A stretch of DNA of 64,000 nt from Rhizobium sophoriradicis (GCF_003939025.1 NZ_RQIH01000003.1:124001-188000); one strand, 5' to 3'; shown: positions 47,671 to 59,778, counted from the stretch's first letter. The notes: generated by a model not told the origin, from the sequence alone. A program made the numbers and translations.

Positions 47671-47955
47671 TCAGCCTGTGATGCGGAAATCCGTCGGCAT
47701 CTCATCAAGCCGGATCGCTTCCGTCTCCACGCCAGAAACCCATGCCCCTGCAGGCCCGCGCCTCAAACGCTCGATTATCGTTGAGATCGCATTGTCCGGC
47801 CCGGCGATCAAGGCGGCGACGGATCCGTCCGCTTCGTTGCGCACCCAGCCGGTCAGCCCGAGCCGCAGCGCCTCATCCCGCGTCCACATGCGAAAACCCA
47901 CACCTTGGACCCTGCCTGATATTCGTACGCGCACAGCCTCGTAACGATCGGACAT
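47671..47955 (-). CDS. acyP: Acylphosphatase
   Basis: A 94-residue enzyme hydrolysing acyl phosphates. The signatures [20 protein letters not shown] (catalytic Arg) and [14 protein letters not shown] (catalytic Asn) are intact. Start at ATG 47955 (MSDRYEAV) gives the standard length. Single gene, convergent with the 72-residue gene. Confidence 0.93.
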   Translation of the reverse strand: MSDRYEAVRVRISGRVQGVGFRMWTRDEALRLGLTGWVRNEADGSVAALIAGPDNAISTIIERLRRGPAGAWVSGVETEAIRLDEMPTDFRITG

Positions 47956-48074
47956 GTCTGCCTCGCCAACCTTCGCCACCGGCTCTAGATGATTTTAGGC
48001 CCGATGGGCCAAAGAGCATGATGTCGTCCGGAAACCGCTCACACTTTCGGCATCATGCTCCGATGCATCATAAC

Positions 48075-48101
48075 AAAAAAGCCCGGGCGATGCCGGGCTT
48101 T
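48075..48101 (-). terminator. Terminator after the DUF2059 gene
   Basis: On the minus strand AAAGCCCGGC, short loop, GCCCGGGCTTTTTT: stem followed by a six-T run, 23 bases past the DUF2059 stop. Confidence 0.85.
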
Positions 48102-48123
48102 CGCGAATTCTGGCCAGCAGTCG

Positions 48124-48681
48124 TTACTGCTGGGCGGCTGGTGCCGGAGCGACCGGACTGTCGGTTGCCGGCGGCGGTGCCTTGATAACCTTGGAAAGCT
48201 CTGCATTGCTCTGCTTTTCCAAGTCGCGCGAAATTCCCTGCGCCCAGATGTCGGCAGCCTTGGCCGTTTCGCGGGAGGCGACCGGGCCATCGCGCAGCAG
48301 CTTCTTGCCGACGTCGGAATTATAGAAATCGGCAATCGCCTTCAGCTCGTCGATCGTAAAGGTCTTGGCATAGGTGAGTGCCGCCTCCTTTTCGAGATCA
48401 CCGCGGCGCGGCGCCAGCTTCAGCGCCTGCTCGTCGACCGTGGAGGAAATGATGTCCTGATAGTTCGGCGAATCCTGAATCAGGCCGGCCTTCAGGCGCT
48501 CGGCCAGACCGGGCAGGATGTTGTCGAACTGGGCAGTGGCGCCGATGGCGTCGATCGCGGCGCGAGACGCCTTCAGCTGTTCCTCGGAGACTTCCTGCGC
48601 CTTGACGGCGGAGCCGAAGGCAAGCCCGGAAAGAACGAGGGTCGCAGCGGCGAGACGGCCAAGACCTGCAATGTTCATCAT
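48124..48681 (-). CDS. DUF2059 exported protein
   Basis: A 185-residue protein with a signal peptide (hydrophobic to about residue 22, cleavage after VKAQ region) and an all-helical DUF2059 domain (LIQDSPNYQDIIS, ALTYAKTFTIDELKAIADFYNSD-type pattern), ending in a Pro/Ala tail. AGGAG lies 9 bases before the ATG. Function unknown, periplasmic. It follows rpiA with only about 15 bases between, so the two are likely cotranscribed. Confidence 0.85.
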   Translation of the reverse strand: MMNIAGLGRLAAATLVLSGLAFGSAVKAQEVSEEQLKASRAAIDAIGATAQFDNILPGLAERLKAGLIQDSPNYQDIISSTVDEQALKLAPRRGDLEKEAALTYAKTFTIDELKAIADFYNSDVGKKLLRDGPVASRETAKAADIWAQGISRDLEKQSNAELSKVIKAPPPATDSPVAPAPAAQQ

Positions 48682-48696
48682 GAGTGTATGCTCCTG

Positions 48697-49395
48697 TTAT
48701 CTGTTTGCCTGCAGCGTGCGTGCACCTGCAGGACCGGCAATGATCGCAAGTGCCGCCATATTGATAAAGAGCCCGTGTTCGACGACGCCGGGTATGGAAT
48801 TCAGCTCGCTCGAAAGCGCCTCTGCATCAGGAATGCGGCCAAAAGATGCATCGATAATGTGATGGCCGCCATCCGTGGTAAACTCTCCGTCACCCGACTG
48901 GCGCAGGCTGAGTTCGCCGGAAAGGCCGAGCCGGGCCGCGACTTTTTCGATCGCCATCCGTGTCGAGACCAGACCGAACGGGTTGACCTCAATCGGCAGC
49001 GCGTAGGCGCCAAGCGTATCGACCAGCTTGCTCTCGTCGGCGATGACGATCATCCGCTCCGAAGCGGCGGCAACGATCTTTTCGCGCAGCAGCGCGCCGC
49101 CGCCGCCCTTGATCAATCTGAGCGCCGGATCAACCTCGTCGGCGCCGTCCACCGTCAGATCGAGCGCCGGCAGCTCGTCGAGCGACTTCAGCGGGACACC
49201 GAGCTCGACGCAGAGCCGCGCCGTTCTTTCGGATGTCGGAACGCCTTCGACCCTAAAGCCGCTCGCAACTTTTTCGGCCAGCAGCCGGACGAATTCTTCC
49301 GCCGTGCTGCCCGTCCCGATCCCGAGACGCATTCCGTCTTCGACATGGGCGAGTGCGGCCTCGGCGGCCTTGATCTTCATTTCGCGGGCATCCAT
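48697..49395 (-). CDS. rpiA: Ribose-5-phosphate isomerase A
   Basis: A 232-residue enzyme interconverting ribose-5-P and ribulose-5-P in the pentose phosphate pathway. [12 protein letters not shown] (phosphate loop), [12 protein letters not shown] (catalytic Asp), [12 protein letters not shown] (catalytic Glu region) and VEVNPFGL-type segment (here IEVNPFGLV) are present. ATG 49395 is chosen; ATG 49380 ([10 protein letters not shown]) is also possible. Divergent from gph; upstream of DUF2059 in a probable two-gene operon. Confidence 0.94.
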   Translation of the reverse strand: MDAREMKIKAAEAALAHVEDGMRLGIGTGSTAEEFVRLLAEKVASGFRVEGVPTSERTARLCVELGVPLKSLDELPALDLTVDGADEVDPALRLIKGGGGALLREKIVAAASERMIVIADESKLVDTLGAYALPIEVNPFGLVSTRMAIEKVAARLGLSGELSLRQSGDGEFTTDGGHHIIDASFGRIPDAEALSSELNSIPGVVEHGLFINMAALAIIAGPAGARTLQANR

Positions 49396-49627
49396 GCGCC
49401 GCCAGCTCCGATTTATTGCGTTGGATGTGCTGTTTACACGGCTGGCCTGGCAAACGAAAGTCAAAATCATCACGGAAAATGAAAAGCCGAAACAAATGCC
49501 TGCGGCCGCCCCGGCCATCACAGGAAGTTGCTTTCCTCCGCGCGATCGCCTACCTCAGGAACGATCCCTCGTCCGAGGCGCGACCCGTCGCTTGCCCGGA
49601 GGACCCATCGCTCAAAGAGGCAAGCCC

Positions 49628-50338
49628 TTGACCCCTGCCCCCATGCACCCGGCGCTCATCGTCTTCGATCTCGACGGTACTCTTCTCGATACCCATGCAG
49701 ACCTGGTCGAAAGCCTGAACCATACGATCGCAGCCCTTGGCCTCGAACCGGTCAGCTATGACGATCTCACCCATCTCGTCGGCCAGGGCGCGCGCGTGAT
49801 GATCGAGCGTGCCTGCCGGTTGCGCGGCCATTCGCTCGAAAGCGCCGCCGTCCCGCAGCTGCTCGAACGCTTCGTCGCCCATTATGCCGGCAACATGCCC
49901 GGCCACACCGCACCCTATCCCGGTCTGGTCGCCGCGATGGACCGGCTGAAAGCCGACGGCTACCGCCTCGCCGTCTGCACCAACAAGTTGGAAAGCCTGG
50001 CGTTCGGCCTGCTCGACAAGCTCGACCTTGTCAGCTACTTTGACGCCATCACCGGTGGCGATACTTTCGAATATCGCAAACCCGACGCCCGCCATCTCAC
50101 CGGCACCATCGACCGCGCCGGCGGCGACATCGCCCGCACAGTGATGATCGGCGACAGCATCAACGACATCGCCGTGGCGAAGAACGCTGCCGTGCCTTCG
50201 ATCGCCGTGCCTTTCGGTTATTCGGATGTGCCGGTTTCAAGCCTCGATCCGGATGTGATCATCACGCATTACGATGAGCTGACGCCGGAGCTGGTGGAGC
50301 GGTTATTGCGGGAGCATGCGCAGAAGGTCGCGGTGTAA
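49628..50338 (+). CDS. gph: Phosphoglycolate phosphatase (HAD)
   Basis: A 236-residue HAD hydrolase. Motif I FDLDGTLLDTH, motif II VCTNK, motif III RKPDARHL and motif IV MIGDSINDI are in order, with an alpha-helical cap between I and II as in Gph. It removes phosphate from 2-phosphoglycolate, formed in DNA repair and by Rubisco-type reactions. I use the TTG at 49628, which has GAGG 8 bases upstream; ATG 49643 is in frame without one. Confidence 0.88.
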   Translation: MTPAPMHPALIVFDLDGTLLDTHADLVESLNHTIAALGLEPVSYDDLTHLVGQGARVMIERACRLRGHSLESAAVPQLLERFVAHYAGNMPGHTAPYPGLVAAMDRLKADGYRLAVCTNKLESLAFGLLDKLDLVSYFDAITGGDTFEYRKPDARHLTGTIDRAGGDIARTVMIGDSINDIAVAKNAAVPSIAVPFGYSDVPVSSLDPDVIITHYDELTPELVERLLREHAQKVAV

Positions 50339-50410
50339 GACTAATAAATCTGGCTGAAGCGATTACGGATGAGGGGGCCACGCGGCACAGCCCTTTCCAA
50401 AAGACCGCCC

Positions 50411-50441
50411 CAAAACAAAACGGGCGGCCCGGAGACCGCCC
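50411..50441 (-). terminator. Terminator of the L,D-transpeptidase gene
   Basis: On the minus strand GGGCGG, loop, CCGCCC followed by GTTTTGTTTTG, 26 bases past the transpeptidase stop. Confidence 0.8.
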
Positions 50442-50466
50442 ATTCGATAACCCAATAAAGCCTACG

Positions 50467-52374
50467 TCAGATTTGCGCGCCGCGCGCCTTCGTCGTCGCG
50501 TCGAAGGCCTTTTTGACATAGGCATCACGGCCGTACACGTCGTCAAAATATTCCACGACGCCGTCCTTGTTCGGCCAGGCGGTGAAGTAGGACACGTAGA
50601 CCGGGATCTTCTGCGGCACCTTCACCGCATGATTCTGCCCGTTGGCGATCTGCTTGGCAACGTCGTCGACCGTCGTGCCGAGCACGGCGGCAGCCATTGC
50701 GCGCGGATTGGAAAGGCGCACACAGCCGTGGCTGAGAGCCCGCATGTCGCGCTTGAAGAAGCTCTTCGACGGCGTGTCGTGCATGTAGATCGCATGGCTG
50801 TTCGGGAACAGGATCTTGAGTTCGCCGAGGGCATTGTCGCTGCTTGGCGGCTGGCGGACCGAAACATTGTCGGTCGAGCCGTACCAGTCGACGCTGGACG
50901 AGGCGACAGCGTGGCCGTTCACTTCGACCTCGTAGCCGAGCTGATCGAGATAGTTTGGATCCGAGCGCAGCTTCGGCAGCATCTCGTTGATAATGATCGA
51001 CTGCGGCACGCCCCAGAACGGGTTGAACTCCACCGTCTCGATCTCGTCGTTGAAGAAATAGGTCTGATTGTTCTTGCCGCCGACGACGACACGCATCGAC
51101 AGCTGTTCCTTGCCGTCATCGTGATAGTAGGCCATGTAGGCCGGCTGATTGATCATGACGTAACGCGAACCGAGATCTTCCGGCAGCCAGCGCGCCTGTT
51201 CCATGGCAACTTCGAGCTTGTCGATCTTGGAGGCATTTGTGTCGCCGCCGGTCATGGCGCGCACCGTCGCCTGACCGATAACGCCGTCGGCCTTCAGCCC
51301 GCGCTCCTTCTGGAAATCCTCGACCAGCGCGACGATCTCAGGCGAATAGTCGCTGCCGCCGGCGTAAGCTGCAAAGGTCGCGGCGTGATCGGTCCTCAGC
51401 GTCTCGGAACCGTGCTTCTGGACGGCCTTGACGATGTTGGCGATCTCGGGCGAGCTGTCGCCGGGCCTCAGCAGGCCGCTGAGCGAGACGACGATCTGCC
51501 CCTCATTGCCGCCATCGGCGGCGCGAAGCTTGGCTAGCTCCGCCTTCAGCGCCTCGAACTGCGGACTATCCGGCGAGCGGCTGGCGATATAAGCGCCGGT
51601 ATCGGGGCTCAAGCGGGCAAGCTTCAGGACCGGCGCCAGATTGACGACCTTGCGCTGGAAATCGTGATAGCCGGAAATCTTGTTCGGATCGATGCGGCCG
51701 CGAACCGTGTCCTGCACGAAGGCAAGCACCTTGGCCGAGAGTTCGAGTTCGAACTGGGTCAGCGCCCGGTCGCGGGCGGCGGGATCGGGATTGGCCGGAT
51801 CGATAGCAGGTGTCTGGATGGCGTAATCGGCGGGATCAAGGCCGACGGAGGCCGCATCGGCAAGTGCCGCCATCGCCGATTTGGCGCGCTCGTTGATCCC
51901 ATTGCCTTCGACCCAGACGAGCGGGTTTCGGCTGTCACCGTAGTAGGCCTCGAGCGCCTTGCCGACGTCGGCATTGGCGCGCACCTTGGCCTGCGCCAGG
52001 AAACGGCGCTGCACGGCCGGTTCGGCGCCGGCCTCGCCGCTCGGCGAAACCTCGGCGACCGCGCCGGTGACGACGGGATCGGCAAACTTGCCGGTGTCGA
52101 CGAACTGCAGCGTTTCGGTTTTATAGGTGTAATAACGCGGACCGCTGACCTTCGGCAGCGGCGCTTCCGGATCAAGCCCGCCGAGCGAGCCTCCGGCGGC
52201 ACCACGCGGCACCGGTCGGCCCGGCGCCTGATCCATGAAGATGGTGCTCTGGCTCCGCTGCCTGTCGCCACGCAGCATATCCATCAGCGTATAAGCATGC
52301 GCGGGAGCGGCCATCACTGCCAAGCCGCTGGAAACTGCCAATGCGGATACCGCGCTTTTCAAAAAGAACGTCAT
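50467..52374 (-). CDS. L,D-transpeptidase, YcbB type
   Basis: A 635-residue periplasmic enzyme. Signal peptide to about residue 27; an SCP-like helical region; a peptidoglycan-binding domain (about 330-380, DFQKERGLKADGVIGQATVRAM); then a YkuD catalytic domain with HGCVRLSNPRAMA carrying the active-site Cys. YcbB-type enzymes form 3-3 cross-links, which are abundant in Hyphomicrobiales and tied to polar growth. It fits functionally with rgsE and the carboxypeptidase in the same window. Length is typical. Confidence 0.9.
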   Translation of the reverse strand: MTFFLKSAVSALAVSSGLAVMAAPAHAYTLMDMLRGDRQRSQSTIFMDQAPGRPVPRGAAGGSLGGLDPEAPLPKVSGPRYYTYKTETLQFVDTGKFADPVVTGAVAEVSPSGEAGAEPAVQRRFLAQAKVRANADVGKALEAYYGDSRNPLVWVEGNGINERAKSAMAALADAASVGLDPADYAIQTPAIDPANPDPAARDRALTQFELELSAKVLAFVQDTVRGRIDPNKISGYHDFQRKVVNLAPVLKLARLSPDTGAYIASRSPDSPQFEALKAELAKLRAADGGNEGQIVVSLSGLLRPGDSSPEIANIVKAVQKHGSETLRTDHAATFAAYAGGSDYSPEIVALVEDFQKERGLKADGVIGQATVRAMTGGDTNASKIDKLEVAMEQARWLPEDLGSRYVMINQPAYMAYYHDDGKEQLSMRVVVGGKNNQTYFFNDEIETVEFNPFWGVPQSIIINEMLPKLRSDPNYLDQLGYEVEVNGHAVASSSVDWYGSTDNVSVRQPPSSDNALGELKILFPNSHAIYMHDTPSKSFFKRDMRALSHGCVRLSNPRAMAAAVLGTTVDDVAKQIANGQNHAVKVPQKIPVYVSYFTAWPNKDGVVEYFDDVYGRDAYVKKAFDATTKARGAQI

Positions 52375-52772
52375 ATATATTCCAGTCCCGATGTCATGCT
52401 GTTCTCAGCTCAAATCCCGCGAAACTCAGGCAGCGTAGGGGCTCATTGATCAGAAACCGGCCTTCGCCGCCAGCGCCGGCGGACTCAATTCTCTGTGACG
52501 GAAATGCTGCACGGCGCCGCGCAACAGTTCACACAAAATTATGAAATTATTAGTTAATTTTTTACCGAATTTTTGCCGCCAGACCAGTGCGGCAAACACC
52601 GGCCTATGCATAAAATTTTCGAAGTGGCCGAAAAAGCACGGCCGCCAGTCAGCATAAACCTGACTGGCATTTTCAATATTTCTCATGACATCCGGTTTTC
52701 TTGGCCTGGTTTCCAACCTATAAAACCTCATCTTTCGAAGATGCCCGAAACAGCACAGGAAGGCAGGCCCCA
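52375..52772. other. Intergenic region between L,D-transpeptidase and fumC
   Basis: 398 bases between divergent genes, including an AT-rich stretch near 52535-52565 that could hold promoters. No gene is visible. It contains the perfect hairpin at 52644-52668 noted separately. Confidence 0.5.
52644..52668 (+). terminator. Perfect hairpin upstream of fumC
   Basis: GCCAGTCAG, loop CATAAAC, CTGACTGGC, followed by ATTTTCAATATTT. A 9-bp perfect stem; no gene ends before it on the plus strand, so it may close a small RNA or act in the fumC leader. Confidence 0.45.
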
Positions 52773-54164
52773 ATGACCGCAACCCGTACCGAAACCGATA
52801 CTTTTGGCCCCATCAATGTCGCCGCCGACCGATATTGGGGGGCACAGGCCGAGCGTTCGCTCGGCAATTTCAAGATCGGCTGGGAAAAGCAGCCGCTCTC
52901 GATCGTGCGCGCACTCGGCATCGTCAAGCAGGCGGCCGCCCGTGCCAATATGTCGCTCGGCCAGCTCGACCCAGCCCTCGGCGAGGCGATCGTCAATGCC
53001 GCCCAGGAGGTGATCGACGGCAAGCTCGACGACCATTTTCCGCTGGTCGTCTGGCAGACCGGATCCGGCACGCAGTCCAACATGAACGCCAACGAAGTGA
53101 TCTCCAATCGTGCCATAGAAATGCTGGGCGGCGTCATGGGTTCCAAGAAGCCGGTGCACCCGAACGATCACGTCAACATGAGCCAGTCGTCCAATGACAC
53201 CTACCCGACGGCGATGCACATCGCCTGCGCCGAACGGATCGCCCATCATCTGCTCCCGTCCCTGAAGCACCTGCATGCCGCCCTCGACATGAAGGTCACC
53301 GAATTCAGCCACATCATCAAGATCGGCCGGACCCATACCCAGGATGCGACGCCGCTGACCCTCGGCCAGGAATTTTCGGGCTATGCCGCCCAGGTCGGCT
53401 CCGCCATCAGGCGCATCGAGATGACCCTGCCCGGCCTTTGCGAACTCGCCCAGGGCGGTACCGCCGTCGGCACTGGCCTCAATGCGCCGGTGGGCTTTGC
53501 CGAGAAGGTGGCCGAAGAGATCGCCGCCATCACCGGCATGCCCTTCGTCACCGCGCCGAACAAGTTCGAGGCGCTTGCCTCGCATGACAGCATGGTCTTT
53601 TCCCATGGCGCCATCAACGCCGCAGCAGCTGCCCTCTTCAAGATCGCCAACGACATTCGCCTCCTCGGCTCCGGCCCGCGCGCCGGTCTCGGCGAACTGG
53701 CGCTTCCGGAAAACGAGCCCGGCTCGTCGATCATGCCCGGCAAGGTCAACCCGACGCAATGCGAGGCGCTGACCCAGGTCTGCATCCACATCTTCGGCAA
53801 TCACGCCGCCCTGACGTTCGCCGACAGCCAGGGCCATTTCGAGCTCAACGTCTACAATCCGATGATGGCCTATAATTTCCTGCAGTCGGTACAGCTGCTT
53901 GCCGACGCCGCCGTCTCCTTCACCGACAACTGCGTCGTCGGCATCGAGGCGCGCGAGGACAATATCAAGGCCGGCCTCGAACGCTCGCTGATGCTGGTGA
54001 CGGCACTTGCCCCGAAGATCGGCTATGACGCGGCCGCCAAGATCGCCAAGACTGCCCACAAGAACGGCACGACGCTGAAGCAAGAGGCCCTCGCCAGCGG
54101 CCTCGTATCAGCCGAGGATTATAACGCGATCGTCCGCCCGGAAACGATGATCGGCCCGAAATAA
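52773..54164 (+). CDS. fumC: Fumarate hydratase, class II
   Basis: A 463-residue iron-independent fumarase of the aspartase/fumarase superfamily, interconverting fumarate and malate in the TCA cycle. [43 protein letters not shown] and the signature [11 protein letters not shown] with the catalytic Ser are present. The ATG follows AGGAAGGCAGG. Full length. A class I fumarase is encoded about 2.3 kb downstream on the same strand. Confidence 0.96.
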   Translation: MTATRTETDTFGPINVAADRYWGAQAERSLGNFKIGWEKQPLSIVRALGIVKQAAARANMSLGQLDPALGEAIVNAAQEVIDGKLDDHFPLVVWQTGSGTQSNMNANEVISNRAIEMLGGVMGSKKPVHPNDHVNMSQSSNDTYPTAMHIACAERIAHHLLPSLKHLHAALDMKVTEFSHIIKIGRTHTQDATPLTLGQEFSGYAAQVGSAIRRIEMTLPGLCELAQGGTAVGTGLNAPVGFAEKVAEEIAAITGMPFVTAPNKFEALASHDSMVFSHGAINAAAAALFKIANDIRLLGSGPRAGLGELALPENEPGSSIMPGKVNPTQCEALTQVCIHIFGNHAALTFADSQGHFELNVYNPMMAYNFLQSVQLLADAAVSFTDNCVVGIEAREDNIKAGLERSLMLVTALAPKIGYDAAAKIAKTAHKNGTTLKQEALASGLVSAEDYNAIVRPETMIGPK

Positions 54165-54246
54165 GCCGGTTTCCCATCCCGCCCGCGACAAGTGTCGGGT
54201 TGAGCCACAGGTTCGACCCACCCTTCCATTCCGACGCGGCCGCGAC

Positions 54247-55287
54247 TTATTCAGCAGGCATGTATGAAGCGGCTTTTCTGCCTCTCTCCAACCGTTTGAT
54301 AAACTGCGCAATCTTCTTTTCGACGCAGAAGTAAAAGACGAGTCCAACAGAAACGCAGAATATCGTCGTGACCACGAACAATGGAATTCGCAGGGCAAGC
54401 GGCGCAGTCCAGCGTTCCACCCCGGCAACATAGATGGCGAGCTTTGCCACACCGATCGCAATCATATGAGTGAGGTAGAGCGAGTAGGACGAATCCCCCA
54501 ATATCTTCAACCATGTCAATTTCGGAAAAAGGCTTGCACGTTCGCCGACCAGGGCACCCAGGACGATAAGGACCGACGGAACGCCCCATACGAGAACCCG
54601 AACGAAACCGTGTGGCTTGTCAAGGAAGGAGGAAGCGGCGATGGACACGAGACCCACTACCATCAATGCCACCGCCAGCCTGGTCGACGCGACGTCGGCT
54701 CTCGACATAACGAATGCGATGACGACGCCGGCCAGAAACTCCAGCAACAGTGGCGATGCGTAAACGATAGAATATGGGGTCACTGGCGCGAACAGGCCGA
54801 TTGCCACGCAAAGCGTCAGAAAACCCGTTATCGCCAGAAGACGCTGCGTTCTTCCTTTCAAAAACAGGACAAGGCAAAAGGCGGTATAAAAGAACATCTC
54901 ATAATTCAGCGTCCAACCTGGAACGAGAACCGGCTGAACGACACCAGTGCCGTCTGCATAGGGGACAAACAGCAGTGACCGGATGATATCGGCTGCGTTA
55001 AAGACGGCATTGTCGTAATTTTTGGGCGAAACGCTAGCTGCAATCACAAATAGCAGAGTGCAGATCCAATAGATGGGCAGAACCCGCTGAATGCGGTTTC
55101 GGATGAACTGTAGCGGCGCGGTCGGTCTCGCGTCCGAAATAGTCCACATGATGAAGCCACTGATGATGAAAAACAGGTCTACGCCAGCTGCCAGCGGAAC
55201 AAAATTCCAACCAAAAATGAACGCAACATGAAAAATCGTAACCGCAATAGCCGCAACAGCACGGAGGTATTGTATAGAGTAAACCAT
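54247..55287 (-). CDS. Acyltransferase 3 family membrane protein
   Basis: A 346-residue protein with about ten membrane helices of the acyltransferase-3 (OafA/ExoZ/NodX) family. YLRAVAAIAVTIFH contains the family's conserved His, and AGVDLFFIISGFIMW the second motif. Members acetylate or succinylate sugars of exopolysaccharide, LPS or Nod factors. It most resembles ExoZ-like enzymes in length. The ATG at 55287 has GAGGAG just upstream. Base composition is more AT-rich than its neighbours, hinting at transfer. Substrate unknown. Confidence 0.82.
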   Translation of the reverse strand: MVYSIQYLRAVAAIAVTIFHVAFIFGWNFVPLAAGVDLFFIISGFIMWTISDARPTAPLQFIRNRIQRVLPIYWICTLLFVIAASVSPKNYDNAVFNAADIIRSLLFVPYADGTGVVQPVLVPGWTLNYEMFFYTAFCLVLFLKGRTQRLLAITGFLTLCVAIGLFAPVTPYSIVYASPLLLEFLAGVVIAFVMSRADVASTRLAVALMVVGLVSIAASSFLDKPHGFVRVLVWGVPSVLIVLGALVGERASLFPKLTWLKILGDSSYSLYLTHMIAIGVAKLAIYVAGVERWTAPLALRIPLFVVTTIFCVSVGLVFYFCVEKKIAQFIKRLERGRKAASYMPAE

Positions 55288-55462
55288 GAGCTCCTCGCTT
55301 TGTGCGTCGCAACATGACACGAGAGAGTTGTACATTCAATCAAAGTTTCGAAAACTTAAATAGCGCGCTATCAACCGGACGGGCGTTTTTGCCGAGGCTT
55401 CGGCCTCGCTAATTCGAAAGAAAAGGCGATAGCGCGGGCACGATAAGAGCGACTGACGAGCC

Positions 55463-56290
55463 TCATACCAGCAGCGAAAAATTGTCCATCACGACAGAAT
55501 TCCCCATGAAATCGAAACGGATTTCTTCGATGTCTTCGATATTGAGCTCGAGATTGGGACCGGTGACCTCAAGCTCCTGCTGATAGACAATCTGGCCGTC
55601 GTTCAGGGCGGTGAGCGTCAGGTGAAAGGGCGATGCAGACAGTCCGGCGATCGAGACGCTCTGAAAGGTGAACTCCCCGCCATCGAGCATTTTCAGGGTT
55701 ACGGGCGCAGAACCGGGGGCTAGTACGGTATCGCTGAAACCGTCCTCGGTAATGGCGTCGACACCAGGAATGGTATCATAGACGATGCCGTTCAGAAGCG
55801 TCACGTCGTGGCTGCCATTCACGGAGAGCGCAAAGCCCCGGTAATTGGGAAGGGAGAAATTATCTGCCCTCGATAAGACGCCCATATCGTCGAAATCCAG
55901 GACCTCATGGTATTTGTCCTCTTCGTTGACGCCGTCGATCGCCTGAGTCAAAATGCCGACATCCGTCCCCCCGGCGCCATCCGAGATCTTGTAGCGGATC
56001 TCTTCAATCAGCTGTTCGTGCGCCCGCAGGTTCTTCACCACGTCGAGCGTGTAATCCAGCTCGTAGGTAAAATGACCATCGGGCCGCACGGTGAAAGTCC
56101 CGTATTTCCCCTGTATGATCGTCTCCTGCGTCGATCCCTGTTTCGCATCGACGCGGACACCGTCGAAAAAGCGAAGATAGAGAGGCGCGCCCTCAGGATC
56201 GCTGTCGTTATCGAGCAGGTTCCCTCTGATCGGATCATGTTCGAAAGAAATGAAGAGGTCGTCGTTAGCAGTTGGCTTTGCGTTCGTCAT
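55463..56290 (-). CDS. VCBS/cadherin-like repeat protein
   Basis: A 275-residue protein. The N-terminal half looks like one VCBS/cadherin-like domain: [50 protein letters not shown]. The C-terminal half is beta-rich (about 150-275) and matches the type of domain that ends in VVMDNFSL, seen in carbohydrate-binding or PEP-CTERM-like proteins. No signal peptide and no glycine-rich calcium repeats are visible, so the export route is unclear. CAGGAG lies 8 bases before the ATG. AT content is higher than average. Confidence 0.6.
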   Translation of the reverse strand: MTNAKPTANDDLFISFEHDPIRGNLLDNDSDPEGAPLYLRFFDGVRVDAKQGSTQETIIQGKYGTFTVRPDGHFTYELDYTLDVVKNLRAHEQLIEEIRYKISDGAGGTDVGILTQAIDGVNEEDKYHEVLDFDDMGVLSRADNFSLPNYRGFALSVNGSHDVTLLNGIVYDTIPGVDAITEDGFSDTVLAPGSAPVTLKMLDGGEFTFQSVSIAGLSASPFHLTLTALNDGQIVYQQELEVTGPNLELNIEDIEEIRFDFMGNSVVMDNFSLLV

Positions 56291-56504
56291 CGGAAGCTCC
56301 TGCAAGTTAACGCGACCGGGAATATGGACTGGCTCCGAACCGAAGGCAACTGAAGTGGTCTTGTGTCGACGCGGTCGCCGCCTCGCCTCGTCCACTTCGC
56401 TTGGCGCACCCGCCGAACTCTCGCGGCATCCTGATTGCTTTTGCCCGACAGGAGATTTAGACCGGTTCCAATTTAGCGACGCGCCCACCAGAAAGGTCAC
56501 TTCG

Positions 56505-58112
<1,608 letters not shown>

Positions 58113-58264
58113 TTGCGGCGCCAATCGGTTCGCGAGCAGCAGAGCCAAGAGTGTGTTGAACGTCAGCGAGAGGCATGGAACAACCGGAATCGTCTGCGGT
58201 ATCTGCATCTCACACCGCGTCTACCGGGTCGACGCCTTGTCCAAGACACTGATATCCTGCGCCA

Positions 58265-58429
58265 TCAGGGCCATGGGCGGGGACGCGCGACATCTGCGTC
58301 ATCCACCCTGGCCAGGATCTCCGTACGGAATGCTCCGGCGAAGGTACCGGCATGCTCCAGCAGCACGGCACTGGCTGCGATGGCAGTTAAGCCGAGGATG
58401 GCGACAGAGATGGGACGAGACCTTTTCAT
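58265..58429 (-). CDS. Small predicted exported peptide
   Basis: A possible 54-residue protein (MKRSRPISVAILGLTAIAASAVLLEH start) with a positive N-terminus and one hydrophobic helix, i.e. a signal or membrane segment. AGAGATGAG lies upstream. The C-terminus is Arg/Pro-rich and overlaps no other gene. Unrecognised; plausible but unproven. Confidence 0.35.
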   Translation of the reverse strand: MKRSRPISVAILGLTAIAASAVLLEHAGTFAGAFRTEILARVDDADVARPRPWP

Positions 58430-58704
58430 GTTCTCATCTCTTGGTCTGCAGGTGTCGACAAGATGAATACGATCCGTGAAGCAGAGAATAACTGTAAGTT
58501 TTCGAAAAACCGCACTCGCCAAGCGGGTACGGATTGTCCCGACGAAGATACGTTTTCTGATGCAGAATCATAGGCCTACTCGAGGCGCCGCCTCACTTCG
58601 TAGTTCTCATATGTAATCTTTGGTATATGTCGCTTTAATCTTTTCCCAAGAAATTTAAGCTACCAAATAGAATATTGCCTTCGAATACATGAGGAGTTCG
58701 CCGG

Positions 58705-59772
58705 ATGAATACGGCTGTCGCGCCCAAGGTGCAGGTCCCCGACGTAGCGGGTCAGATCACCTATGCCATGCGCTCGATGGGCGTTGCCCCGATACCCCGC
58801 AATTACGAACTCTTCTACGAAGCCTATATCGGCTCCAATCCTGCCCTTACCCGAGAACTTGCGGCCCTCGGCACCCATGCGACACAGGCCGAACTCGACG
58901 CGCTCGGCGCGCAATATTTCAACACGAGCCCAGGTCAGGTCTTCGATGACGCCCATACCCGCATATCAGGCGAACTCGACGGCTTGCTTCGGATTCTGCG
59001 GCAGGAGCAGAGTTCACTCGAAAGCTATACCAGGCTGCTCGGCGAAACCCATAAGCGGATCACCTCCAAGAGCAATGCCAGCGTCGAACTGATCGAAAAC
59101 GCTATAGAACTTTTAAGCCGGGCGACGGGCGATACCATGGCGCATGGCGAACGCACCGTTGAGGACGTCGTCCAGCGTTCCCAGGAGATGGATCAGGTCC
59201 GCAAGGAACTCGACGAATATAAGCGCATCGCCAACACCGATTCGCTGACGCGCCTATCCAACCGCCGCGCCTTCGACGATCGCCTTGCTGCCGTTTTCGA
59301 CAATCCCGGCATGCGGCCGGTGACGGCTCTGCTGCTTGCCGACATCGACAATTTCAAGAAGATCAACGACACCTACGGGCATCCCGTCGGTGACAAGATC
59401 CTCGCCACCGTCGCCTCCGTCATCCGCAGCAATGTCCGGCGCGACGTCTTCGTCGCCCGCGCCGGCGGTGAGGAATTCGCGCTGATCATCGAGGGTAACA
59501 CGGCCGAGGAAGTGTCGGCGATCGCCGAACGCATACGCCGCACGCTGGAGACCACCCCGTTCAAAAACTCGCGCACACGGGTGAATTACGGCCCGATCAC
59601 CGTGTCGATCGGCATCTGCATGGCCTCGAATGCCGAGGATGCCGGCGAGCTTTACAGCAAGACCGACATCGCCCTTTACGGCGCCAAGAATGCCGGGCGC
59701 AACTGCATCGTCCTCTATCAGGACGGGATGCAGAAAGATTTCAGCAAGAGCTGGCTGATCTACAAGGCCTGA
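58705..59772 (+). CDS. GGDEF diguanylate cyclase
   Basis: A 355-residue soluble protein. The N-terminal 170 residues are helical with no recognised sensor fold (SMGVAPIPRNYELFYEAY is a segment common in rhizobial GGDEF proteins), then a diguanylate cyclase domain with active-site GGEEF at 254-258. The canonical inhibitory RxxD five residues upstream is not in register (NVRRDVFVARAGG). Should synthesise c-di-GMP. Single gene, closely convergent with the next. Confidence 0.88.
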   Translation: MNTAVAPKVQVPDVAGQITYAMRSMGVAPIPRNYELFYEAYIGSNPALTRELAALGTHATQAELDALGAQYFNTSPGQVFDDAHTRISGELDGLLRILRQEQSSLESYTRLLGETHKRITSKSNASVELIENAIELLSRATGDTMAHGERTVEDVVQRSQEMDQVRKELDEYKRIANTDSLTRLSNRRAFDDRLAAVFDNPGMRPVTALLLADIDNFKKINDTYGHPVGDKILATVASVIRSNVRRDVFVARAGGEEFALIIEGNTAEEVSAIAERIRRTLETTPFKNSRTRVNYGPITVSIGICMASNAEDAGELYSKTDIALYGAKNAGRNCIVLYQDGMQKDFSKSWLIYKA

Positions 59773-59778
59773 CGGCTT

